From positions 19,249,927 to 19,313,926 of the forward strand of contig CM036767.1 in assembly GCA_020796225.1 (NCBI GenBank): 64,000 bases of DNA. The letters run 5' to 3'. A program made the translations under genes and the position numbers. The notes below the pieces were generated by a model. It was not told the DNA's origin, made no database searches, and was given only the letters and a program-made list of their open reading frames with translations. The DNA comes from Arion vulgaris. Lineage: Eukaryota; Mollusca; Gastropoda; Stylommatophora; Arionidae. Of the stretch, positions 32,064 to 44,600 are shown in pieces. Numbering within the stretch: position 1 is the stretch's first letter; every line of letters begins with the position of its first letter.

Positions 32064-32470
32064 TGTTTCTTGGCTAATGCGCATGGTAGGGTTGTTGCAG
32101 AGCAAAGTGGAGCATACAGGAAAACTACTTCCAGTATGAGGATGGAGGTTGACTCTCTGGGACACCGATTACTGGGGTCGTTGTTGTATCTGACCGAGTC
32201 GATGCTTCACAAGATCCAAAAGGACAGGTTTTGGTATTGTTGGATGACACTAAAATAGATGTTGAATCGATCCATGGATTTAAGGAATTTGGAGTTACCC
32301 GATGTATAGTAGAGCTGGATGCCTGAGGGCAGAGTGAGGAGAGCTTTTATCCAATGAGCCACAGGAACAATCAGTATGCATACTCATCGATATCTGTTGG
32401 GGTGGGGAAGACTGAGCAACTATGTGTCTGCCCAGAGTGCAATGATGTCAGTTTAGTAACAAATAACAAT
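32064..32470 (+). pseudogene. LINE RNase H relic
   Basis: LANAHGRVVAEQSGAYRKTT and SSMRMEVDS mark the Glu region of RNase H; further on SVGVG and CPECND. Much is deleted. The host gene's first coding exon starts about 60 bp downstream. Confidence 0.7.
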
Positions 32471-32505
32471 ACTTTGTGTTTATTTGATTGTTTTCTAAAT
32501 TGTAG

Positions 32506-32619
32506 TTCTTTGATCACTCCATGCAAGAGCCATGGGTTACATGAGCGTACAGAAGCAAACTGATACCCACCTGTTCCTCCTTAGGAAGCCTACCTTTCTT
32601 TCTAAAGCTGTTTTTGTAG
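32506..32619 (+). CDS. host gene exon 1 (5' UTR end plus coding)
   Basis: Acceptor TTTTCTAAATTGTAG precedes 32506; coding starts at 32532 and ends at donor GTGAGT (32620), phase 1. Encodes 29 residues from MGYMSVQK. An upstream noncoding exon is implied by the acceptor. Confidence 0.55.
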
Positions 32620-35600
32620 GTGAGTGTTACTGATATGTTAGTTCTACAAGTGTATGTTTGTTTTTTTCTATTGGTACATCTGAGAACGTGGACATCTGTG
32701 ACTTTACGGTAGTGAGCTTGATCACAACCCAAGAGACACCTGGTTTAATTTCCATTACAGGCAATTTGGAAGCAAATTTGTACCAGTGGATTTTTAACGA
32801 GCAGTTTTTTTTTTTTTTTTTCGTTCGCTTTCAACTCAGGCGAAGTTTCATCTCTGAAACTGATTTTTGCGTGAAAATCCGTTTCTCCAATTTCTTACAA
32901 TGGCAGCAGCGTGCACATTGTAAATTACTTTACACTGGCAGCCATGTGCTCAATGTACTCGTAATTAGTATTCCTCGCCATACAGGCAGATTTTCTCCGA
33001 CTTCAGAGGTACTCACGTTATCGTCCTGAGTAAGACCAGGGGACCCGGAACAAATGCCGGACACTAGGTTCGAACCCGAGTATGAGGCGTCTCAAAGCTA
33101 GCAGGCCGAGCTGCTATCAACTACTCTAGGCAGTCCCCCATAACGAGCAGTAAAAATAGACTTCACTATTCAGAAAGCAATGACAAACTACTGAGCGTAT
33201 AAGTGGTGCCTAGAAAATCAACGTCACTTTTACTGTGGTTGATGGCGACATCCTGTGAAGGATATACCAGGATTTTCATTTGACATCTGAGAACACCTCC
33301 AACAGTAATAACCAAACAAATGGTGTAATATAACGAATGATTGCCAACTATTTTCTCAACATCTTTTCATCATCAAATAGCTTGTCCTGAGCAGATCTTT
33401 GCCACCCTAACAATCCTCCAGAATTTCTCTCTCTCATATGCCAGATATGCCTCTGCAGCCATCATGTTTAAACCATCAGTTACATCCTGAATCCATTTTC
33501 TCCGTGGTCTTCCTCTTCTTCTCTTTGCCGGTATGCCTCCTTCCATGATGGTATTCTCCAGCCCTTCATGTCTTTTGATATGTCCAAAATATCTCAATTT
33601 TCTCTTTCTTATTTGTAGCATCAGCCAACATCTTTTACGATTGGGATATAAATTGTAGAATAGTTTCTTAGTTTAAAGTTACAAACAAAAATATTGTGGA
33701 ATTTATTGTTTCTCAATTTGATATTTTTTTCTCCTTAGTTGCTATTTTATTTCTATTTTTATCTTGAAAATAGCAAGCAAACATTACATGCCAAAAATAT
33801 AGCATTGTCATCAGATGCTAAAATTATAGCTGTGTTTGAGATGCTAAAGGTAGTGCTATATTTTGAAATGCTAAAATTATAGTTGTAGTTTGAGATCAAA
33901 AAATTATAGATGTGTGTGTGTTTATAATTTTGATATATATTTATTTTATGCCTGCGACGACTATTTTTTAATGGATACACAGACTCTTCCTGTGTATTAG
34001 TCACTGCAACGGCATAGCACTATACACCTAGAGTTGTTGGAGGTTCCTAGGTTTTCAAGAAAGCCTGGTACTCTCCCCCATTCAATATAGGAAAGAGGGC
34101 AAAACGATTATAATTTTACTATTTGACAAATAGCTGATAAAATAATGTAGTAGATGAGTGTGGTCTTGCAGATCGGGGGGATCCAGAAGAATTTTATTCA
34201 TTATCAATAGTGTTGATATTAGCTTGAAAGTGTCATAATTTTTTTTTTCACTTCAAAGGATTCTTCATCGGTGTTCAAGGTATTATTCTGTTTGGATCAG
34301 GTAATTTGTTTGTCTACAAGATATGTGTCTGTTATGTTATATTATTAATAATAGACAAGAATACATTATTGTGTTAAAAATTACATGCATTTTATTATGA
34401 AATATACTAAATAAAAGTGTGACAGAAATGTTCTTACAACATCCTGGACAGAGAAAAGAAAAAACAAAGAAATCCTACAAGACCTGCATATCGAGGAGCA
34501 TTGGCTCATAAATAACTTCATGTCCCGGTAGATTGAAATATTTTGACCACGTCACAGTGATTTGGAGAGAACGGTAGTGGAAGGCATGGTTCCTGGAGTA
34601 TGAGGCACTGGACAACCAAGACAAAGGTGGCAGCAGAATATCAAAGACACCTTGAACTTGACACTGGAGGAGGTGGGAGAACTTCCAAGAGACAGTTTTT
34701 CAGGCCGGCTGTTATGAAAGCAATGTTCCGCAAGGGACATACTACTACAATTTGCTATATTGATGTTTGGTTATTTCTTCTGGATTCTCATTAGATTTGG
34801 ATTCCTGATTCTCTAATAAAGGTCACCATCTGCCTCGGATTCTCAGCAAAGCTATACAGTTTGTCTTGAACTTTGGTGTATGTTGACCATCTCTTCTCTA
34901 GTCTGCATACTTGAAGTAGTTATGTAGCGCATGATCTCTCATCATTCTCGCCTGACCACAGTGGCACAGACCATTGATATCTATCTTGAATTTAGTGTAC
35001 AGCTATCATTTTGTTGTGACCCGTTCAGAGGCGAAGTAGGACAATCTGGTCCCTTCTGGACGGTTGGTAATATCCATCATCCTTGTTGTGTTTTGGGTAT
35101 TCTTCCTCCCACTTTGCTTTATAGTGTCGTCTTGCGATGATTTTTGCTTCTTCAGACCAGGTTGTCACCTTGATACATCCCAGCTCCCTCTTTATCCAGT
35201 CTGTCAGCATCTTCATTTCCCTTGAGCTTATCTTGATGCTGCTCTCCGCCAGACTGTAATTTGTTCATCTCTTGAGGCTTCCTTTCCACATGTTTCTCTT
35301 TCTTTTATTTATCATCGATCAACTTACCCCTGTAATAAGGTTTTGATCAATGTATCATGTCTCTTTATATGTCAGAAATATTTTATTTATTATTTCCTGT
35401 ACTCCTCTGAAGTTGGAGAAGGCACGGCTTTAATGGCGGGGAACACTGATAAAAGGAAAGCAGGCCTTCGCGCAAGTATCAGTCAGAAGTCAGATCAGTC
35501 TTCTAATCTCTTCTTCACATCTGCCATCATCTATAATCACTTGTCCTAGATATAAGATTTATTTATTTGTTTCAGTAGTTCTCTGTGTTGTATTTTTATA

Positions 35601-38600
35601 TTTGTTTTGGCTTCTCCCCTTCTTTGCTGATAAGCAAAGTATTTGTTTACTGGATGTTAATCTCTAATCCATATTCTTTTTTAGTTTTGTCTAGCTGGTC
35701 TACTAGTTCTCGTATTTCTTGCTCATTCTCGGCTACCAATACTGTATTATCTATATATCTTAGGTTATTGATTTTATTTTTCAATTGATCTTGAATCCTG
35801 GCAGTTCTTCAAGCTACTTGAACACTTTCTCTGTGTAGAAGTTAAATAGACTGGGTAACATGATGCATCTCTGCCTCGCTCCTCTTTCTATGTCAGTGTA
35901 TTGAGAGTCACTGTTTTAAATTTTTACTGTTTCTGTTTGTTCTGAGTGTATGAACATTGCAGAGACGTTAATAGTTTTTTCATTTATGATAAATAATTTA
36001 GTCACTCTGTGATTATAGTCCGTTCAACAACTCATGCCCACAGTCCAATGCGAATAGCAGCAAAACCATCAATTCTACAATAGCAAACTTTGCACCCAAT
36101 CTTAGAATTATACCGACGCAAATGTCTGATGGAAGAAATTGCCATAGGAAACCTGGATTTTGAAATATAACGGTTTCCTTTGATGTTCAGTGCATATTTG
36201 GCAGTCTGAAACGAAATTTTAAATTAAATGCACAAATATGACATTTGATGACAAGTCTCATGAAAAAGGTGTATCATCCCAGCTCATATATGGGGGCCAA
36301 TGATGATATTTTCAATAGTCATGAAATAAACGAGAAATGTAGACTGCGTTGTATTATTGTTTTTAAATAAATTACATTGCAGTTAAAGTTAGCTTCCAAG
36401 TCATAATGTCATCCCTCTTCACGTCCAGGCTTGGGACTGGCAATGACGGAGCTACTTTGAGACGTTCTTTTCAAATCGCTACTTCTTCGTTACAATGTGC
36501 TTGTGTTAACATATGTGGTATGGAGGTATCACTACAATAAAATAGATCTTTTCTCTGGTTCTTGTATACTTTGCGCCCGAGTGGTTACCGGGCCCAAATT
36601 TGGGGTGTAAAGAAGAGAACCACTGTTAACCTGCCATGCATGTTGTAAGAGACGACAAAGAGGTCTGGCTGAAATCAGATGCACATGTCCGCTAGGGAAT
36701 GCTAACCCGAAACAAATGCGTGCAGAAAACGGATGCATTGCTTTCTGAAGGAATATCATAGGAATTATATCCCACAGAACTGCCCCCAGTATGCAGACTT
36801 GAGAAGAAAGAGGTAGCCCACTTACACTGGCGTCCAAGACAAACTGTATGGCGTTGCTGATAATCTGAGACAGACGGCTGCCTTTATTAGAGAATCCGAA
36901 ATCCCAATCTAGTGAGAACACAGAAGAAGAAGTATACTTTGGTACAGATGATCCATATGTGAATCTTTGCGGAAATGCTCGTATAGTATTAATGACACTT
37001 TTTGCATTGTAACTTCAAACTCATTCATCATCATCATCAGGTGCCGTCTCCACATCGAAGGTTGTCTGCAATGAATCTCCAGCATCCTCTGTCTTTTGCC
37101 TTGGTGTTGCACACTGCCAGACTGTAACCTGTCCATTTCTTAAAGTTTCCTCCCACTTATCTCTCGGTTTTCAAACTCATTAGAAATGTTATATCAATGT
37201 GTTTTGAGAAGTCAAAAATATGACCCAATAGCTTCACACTAATTTTGATATATCCCTTTAACTAAAAGTCCAAGTCGCACTTATGACGTCATTTGTTCAC
37301 ATGGTCAACCCCAGTTGAACTGGTGACGGAAATGCAAGAATTGTTTAAAAACCAAGGATTTCGTCCTGAATGTTGCTATTTTCATCGTCGATGTATTAAA
37401 TGGCAAAAAATCTTTTGTAGTGTTGGGAACATGTGTAGTTCACATGCAAGTTTTCAAGTTATTTAATCAAATGGTTACAAAGATCACATTTTTATCTGTG
37501 CGCATAACAAGTTGAATGGACTATAGTGGATATTGTATCAAGTATGAACTTAGTATCGTAATGTTAATAATTCTTTACCAAATTAATTTATGAACATCGG
37601 CTCTATATTTGAGCAAGTACAAAATGTATCCAGAAATTGAACTGATACAATATTGGTCTATATTAAGATCTGGTGTGTGTCTCTCTCTCGATCACCACTT
37701 AGACTGATGTACCAGATTTCCACATAAATTCTGCTGTTGTCATTAGGGACTCCGTCCCTCTGTTCAGCTTCTCATTTAGCTCGGTATTTTCCGGCCAGGT
37801 TTCGTTTCTCAGGTCAGCTAGCAGTGGGTAGTCTTGCAGTAGGTGCTCTGCCGTCATATCTACCTTCTTGCAGTGGCACAGGCTAGTTGTGCTAATTTTA
37901 AATTTGTTGTACAGGTGGGACCGGAGTTTGTTATGGCCGGTACGGAGACGGAATACAACAACTTCTTTGCTACAAGACAGACCATAGTACCCAACTTTGG
38001 CGCTGTGTTGAGGGTGGTTTGCGACCCCTCTCTCTGTATCGCCATTCGATGGCTGTTTTAACCTCCTTGTGGCTGATTTCGTAATCAGTCTGCGGCAGTC
38101 GCCATCCTGCCTTTGCTAGCTTGTCTGCCTCTTCGTTTCCATTTATATTGCAGTGTGATGGGATCCACTGTATGACTGTGCTTTTGAATGAGTTTGTTAA
38201 TACCCGAGGATCGTTTTAGCTCGCTCGGCTATGTGCCAGTTGAGCTTTTAGTGCCGTGATGGCCGACAGGTCGTCCGTGAATATCACCTGGTGTGTCTAA
38301 CATTCTTAAAAATGCAGTAATTATTTAAAGTTTTCTGTGCTAATATTTTCTGTCTTTGTCCGCAGAGTCCCTCTTTTTCAAAGTCCTGATTGGCCTTGCT
38401 GCCACTTGTCTTAGTTTTTTAATTGTAGATAATTATGAGGTATGTATAACATTTTTTTCATGAATATTTATGGGGTCGCCGATAGAGAAGTCGATAACAA
38501 GCTGCGCTACTGACAGTATGACAGGGAAATTAAGGAGTTTGAGGCCATATGAGACCTACAATTTTCAGTGTGCACAAAGTATACGGTTGGACAACTGGAA

Positions 38601-41600
38601 ACCCTGATCCTTTACTTTGGGATCTAAATTAGTATTTATAAATTTATGATAAAAATGTTTTGAACTGATTGCCATTGCCTACACCTTCTGTAGTCAGTTC
38701 ATTGCTACTACACACATCTTCTTCTACAGTTAGTTCCTTGTGGAAAAGGGGTCAAATCATTTGCCATGAATTCTGAAGGTTGTAGGTTTGAATCCAGGCT
38801 GCGTCATTCAGCTCTCGAAAACATAGCGAGTCATCATGTAAAATACAAATAAGGTCCAGACCTTTGTCACCGGATGTCTTCGACATATTCTCAAACTGAG
38901 ATTGTATGACAGAGTTGCAAACACAGACAAGTGGATAAGAACAGGACAAGAACCCATGATGGCCCAGGTTAAGAGGAGGAAATTGTGGTGAGTTAGGCAT
39001 CAATCAATCAAGTGCCATGCCTGCCGTCGTAGGCGATCATATCTCTCCACAACTCTCTTTGCTTGGTGCATGTAATCAGTTCTGACGCCAATATTTTGTT
39101 GAACCATGGTGTCAGGCCATCCAACATCTTCTCCCGCTGTCTTCCACGATCTCTCCTTCCCTGAATTTTACCTGTAGTCACCAAATGTTCTAAACCTTCT
39201 CTTCGCATTATATGCCTGAAGAACCTTGATTGTCGGATTCTTATTCTTTTGATAAGGTTTCTTTGTGTGCAGACCTGATTTAAAACCTCCACGTTTGTTT
39301 TCTTTGCTGTCCATGGAATTCTCAACATTCTTCTGTAAAACCACATCTCTGTGGCTTCCAATGATCGTATTGATTGTTTGTTCAGTGTCCATGATTCGCT
39401 GCCATACATAAGAATTGGTTCAATATAGCATTGGAGTACTCGTTTCGCAGTGTCATTGGTAGTGAGTTCACGCATAGTGTGTTCTTCATTTTCATAAAAG
39501 CTGTTTTCGTTTGAGCTATTCTACTCCTAATCTCTGTTGTACATCTTCCATCTGATGTTAGGAATGTTCCTAGATACTTGAATCGATGGACTTGTTTCAG
39601 TGTTGTGTTATTTATTTTGATATTGCATGTTGGTGTAGAGTTAGACATACCCTACAGAAAACACAGTCGAGTGTCACTCTACAAGCACTTGTGTGGAACC
39701 CACAGCGAAAATGGAAAAAAGGATGTCGTAAACAAACCTGGAGGCGAAGTCTTAAGGAAATGAAGGGTGCCATAAATGGTACCTTATGCTACCAGCAACT
39801 ATCCTGGTAGGCCATAAATAAAACAGCCAGAGTCCAGGAAAAGTTGCGAACAACTGTTGAGGCCCTTTGCTCCACAAGGAGCAGAAAGGAATAATGATTA
39901 TCCAATGCAAAACTATGCAGTAAAGCTAGTTTATTTGATATTTTGTGTCCAAATTAAACATTGGTGGAAACAAAAGTATGACATGTGCCTTATTTCATTC
40001 AAGTATTTTTTAAATAGTTGTGTGTGTATGAAGACTCTTGATGTATTTTTGACGCAACAGATTTGTGAGTTTGATAAAGTCAATTCTGAGTTCAAGCTGA
40101 CTCGTCTGCACTGGTGTCAGTATCTGCTGAGCAGATTACGATGTGTTTGCAAATCTCCCTGTGGTATGTTACTGGGTTTTTTTTTCATGAGTACTGTGGA
40201 TTGTTTTTTTTGTGTGTGTTATTTTAGCCTTTGATAACTAGTATGTTTTGTTGGGGACAAATAAATTAAGTCTTCAATGTGTGTTTTGTGCCTGGCTGTG
40301 CATCCAGCAGAGTTAGGGTCGGCTAGCCTCTCTTAGGAAGGAAGTAAAGTGGAAAATAGTAGCCAGCTGATGAACCATAGAACACTCAAGCCAACCCCCA
40401 CCTCTCAATGGTGTAGAATGGGAAACTTTGGTGTAATAATATCTAGAGTAATTTAGAATTATAACAGGAGTAGGAAGTCAGCAAGAGAGCATGAATGAGA
40501 GACATGTACAGCTAGCAGCCATGAGAACCATCAGCATGTATATCCTACACTTTTAGATGAGACTCACCAAATTTGGATAATTGATCTAGAGTGTGCACAT
40601 AATAATAGCCATCCATTGCAAGTGATGATGACAACATTCTCAAGTGTGGGTTGCTGCACCTCTTCGGTGTGTACAAAGGTGACTGTAAATCCAATCCTCA
40701 AACACAATCCCCTACCACAGGTGGGGCATACATGATCGAGGTTAGACATGTGAGTGTTATGGTTTTTTTTCTGCAGTTTGCTTTCTCTGCGCCTCAACAG
40801 TACAATGATTCTCAGCTATGTGAGTTCCTTTTGTGTTGTTATAGCGCTACATTTGGTGGTCTTGCGCAAGGGATTCCCAGTACGTGGTGTCTATATCGAA
40901 GCATTTTATTAGACACTAAGAGTGTTTTTAGAGCGTTTTTTTCTGTCCGCCAACTGATCGTCTGCCCCCTTCAAGCTCACCATACATCAACTGTTTTGGG
41001 ATGCGATTATCAGGCATCCGAGCAATGTGACCGGCCCATCTCATTTAGGCCTTCTGCAACAAGAGTGTGCACATAAAATCAAACTGGAGACCATGTGCTA
41101 ATGCAGCAAGTGTCTGATAGAATGAGAACTATAGAAAACTGATGTGACTGCAGTCGACAATGCTATTGTAGGACAAGCTTTGTGATGATACTTCTAACCT
41201 CTGTTTTATTTGAACATTTTCAAGTTGATATATCTTCTTCTTCGAACGCTCCATATCGACAACTTGTTAGCCACTCTGTGTGATTTGTATGTGATCTGAG
41301 CTTAAGAGCGATTGTACGTTGTTCCAGTTATGCACCTACAAGTAGGCCAGCACATCTGATTTATGCTTTTTATTTACTAGGGTAGCTTCCCTAGGTCCTA
41401 CATCAGTCGACTCGTACAACATGCCTTGTAGGTTGCAGTGGTACTATTCTTCGCTCCTTGGGCCCCGGCACCACATGGGCGTTGAATGGTTAAAATAGAC
41501 CTCACTGTTCAGAAAACAATAGCAAACTACTGAACATATAACTGTTGCCTAGAAAATCAAAGACTCGTTTACTGTGATTGATGGCGAGGTCCTGTAAAGG

Positions 41601-44600
41601 ATATGCCACGATTTTCATTCATACTAAGAATGAATGCTCCTTTATACATGATATATGCCCGTCTGCCCAGCGTGTTCGTAGCGCGTTGGACTACGGGTGA
41701 CTATCCCTCTGTGTGTGTGGGTTCAATTCGCGGGATGGCAGAAAAAGCCACAGATTCCCCAGATTTACGGTGTTCGTGGCACCGAACCGAAGGGTTACGA
41801 TGTCCATGGCACGAGCTGAAGAGCTGAAAAGCTCAAGTGCTTCTGGATCGAAAAAAAAAAAAAAAAATACATGATATATTATTCTCTTCTCACTTTCAGT
41901 TAAAGCAAAGCTAGAGGACATCAAAGCTGTTTGTGTTGAAGAACAAGAGGGCAACTCTTCCAGTAAAGCATATCATGTGATTCTCTCCCTTCACAGCGGA
42001 TTCAGCTCGAGTTACTGAAGTTTTTACTACTGATGATATCAGGTAAATTACTATTTACTTGCTTTTTTTTTTTTTTAAATCTCTCGCCTGCTATAACGCT
42101 TGTGTGTTGCTGGTGCTCGTAATGGGAGCAAAGAATAGTAAAACTGTGACCTACAAGGCGTGTCGTAAGAGGCAACTGAGGTAGGTGCCTAGGGAAGCTA
42201 TCCTAGTAAATAAAAAGCGTATTGAAAATTGGATGTTGCTGGCCTACTTGTAGGCGCATAACTAGCACAACATACAATCACACTTAGACACTCACACAAT
42301 CACATACAGGTCACAAAGAGTGATTTAACAGGTGGTTGATATGGAGTGTTCGAAGAAGAAGTTTGCCCGCTATGAATTCAGGCATAGACATGACTGATTT
42401 TTTGCTTGAAGGCTTGCTTTCCTATTACCAGAGTCCCTTCACCATTCAGGCTAGCCTTATTCCAACTGCAGAGGTACATGTAATTTAGATCTCCAAGTAA
42501 AGAACTAACAAAATCCAACATAGATGCAATAAATCAAGCAGTTCTCATACTCCCGCTGGTTATAGCAGGATGCAGTAATGATAACGCAATACGTTGTATC
42601 ACAGTTTTCAGCATGAGCTGTGATATCTACACCTTTCGATCCGATAGATCCGACTTCAGCATAATCTGTTTTGGGTACTGGGTTAACTTCTTACTCTTCA
42701 ATCTTCACAAACTTAGCCAGACCTCTTGGTAGTCGTTTGTATCCAGGGCTGCCATGGGGAAGCAGAGTGGAGTCATGATCAACTATGTTCTTACGCTGAC
42801 CCTGGTGCTAGCAGTCAGAAATGAGTGACTGCTAAAAACTCACACAGCTTGGGAGAGGGACGGCTCGTCTGTCCCCAGATTCTTATTCCAGAATGTATAT
42901 TGGGTAAAACAGTGTTAGGTCCACATTTTTGGGGGGACCAATTTCACAGAATATGTCTTTACTTCCCAGTGTTTCTCTGGTACCAGTTGAGACTTGGTCA
43001 ACCTGAGAACTTTCATGGTCTGAAAAATCCACTACTACTGGGGAATTGGATCCTTCGACCACATATCTACAAAGCAAGTGTGCTAACCACTATGCTAATG
43101 TGGCTCTCAACAAAACAAGTCGTCAACCCATAATTAACATCAATGAGTGTTATTGTGCAGTGGTGAGTGCTGGAAAATGACTCAACACTTAATACATAGA
43201 ACACTTAATACATAGGTTGGAGACATTTCGGAATGAATGCTTGAGAAGAGTCCTGCAAATTTTCTGGCCAAATACCATAACAAATGAGAGCTTTAGAAAC
43301 GAACAGACTGTGCATCCTTGGAGACCATCATTAAGAGATGAAGATGGAGGTGGTTTGAACATGTATGTCATATGCCAGTAGGGACACTGGCTAGGACAGC
43401 TCTCAGATGAACAGCGGATGGGAAGAGAAAGCCTGGGCATCCAAAGGAAACATGGAGAACTGTGGAGAGAGAGCTAAAGGAGTGTGGCCTGACATGGGAG
43501 ACGATTTGTAGAAAGGCAGCAGAACGACAACAGTGGAAGTCTCTTGTGGAAGCCTTATGTGTCAATCAGGACAAGAAGAGGATATAGAATAGATAGAATT
43601 AACATCAATAATGAAAAAATTGACAATTTTGAACATCGTGGCCATATACTTTGCATGACACAAAGAAAAGAACAAAGTTAAGACTTCTGAGAGCATGCAT
43701 ATTTCTTGTGGCAACATATGGTTGTGAGACATGGACCTTAACACAATCGAAGCATTCGAAATAAGGTGCTACAGAAAAATTCTTAGAACTCCCTGGACAG
43801 AGAAGAGAAAAAAACAATGACAAGATCTGCATATCGAGAAGCATTGGCTCATAAACAACATGTCCTGAAAAATTAAGTATTTCGATTATGTTAAACGGCA
43901 TGGTAGTTTGGATAGAGCAGTGTTGGAAGGCATGGTTTCTTGGGGTAGAGGCAGGGGAATACCAAGATAAAGGTGTCAGTAGGACATCAAAGAAACCTTG
44001 AATATGACATTAGAAGAGTGGAAAACTTATTATAGACACAATTTTTCAGACATGCTGTGATGAAAGCAATGTTCTGCAAGGGACATGCTACTTAATGATA
44101 TAATTAGCAACAATGGAGACTGTACAAAAGAAAGCTGTTATAGTCAGATATATCATCCTATTGAGTCAAAGACTGTCCCAATCAGTCATAGTCTATTGAG
44201 TCAGATATTCTTATATATCACCATATTGAGTCAAAGACTAGTCCTAATCAGTCATAGTCTATTCTTCCTTCCTTCCTTTCGTTTGCTTGAAATATGTCTA
44301 TATATTCAATGTTGTCTTTTGTATGAACTTCACTGTCTTTGTAGCTCACACAGAGGTCCGTGTAGTTTTATGTCGAGTGTTGTTTCGTTAGGCCAGTGAG
44401 TCTGCCTCAGTGTATCACATTTGGGGCAGTCCTGAAGTATGTGCTCTGCAGTCCGGTTTGCCTGTCCACATGTACACATGGCTGAACTGCCAATCTTGAA
44501 CCCCGTATACATGTGGCTGCGGAGCCGATTGTGTCCTGTTCTAAGGCGCAGAATCACAACTTGTTCCAATCTGCTCACACTATAGTAATCGTCTTGTGTT

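Larger units (their letters stand above)
36014..37525. mobile_element. TIR element carrying two later insertions
   Basis: TATAGTCCGTTCAAC (36014-36028) and GTTGAATGGACTATA (37511-37525) are inverted with one mismatch. Inside lie a repeat G (36574-36931) and a LINE scrap (37026-37169), each with its own target duplication, so the DNA between the TIRs is older. About 1 kb without them, no transposase frame. Superfamily unknown. Confidence 0.45.

Noticed and set aside
33739..33852. Open stretch after TTTTTTTCTCCTTAG
   Set aside because: It is low-complexity and runs into the 27-bp tandem repeat.
34157..34215. Possible coding exon after TGTGGTCTTGCAG reading DECGLADRGDPEEFYS
   Set aside because: No usable donor in the phase required by exon 2, and the alternative frames have stops.
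40777..40819. Exon-like 43-nt segment with strong acceptor (TTTTTTTTCTGCAG) and donor (GTGAGT)
   Set aside because: Its length breaks the host frame (stop when joined to exon 4), and it lies within the antisense LINE tail at 40600-41065.
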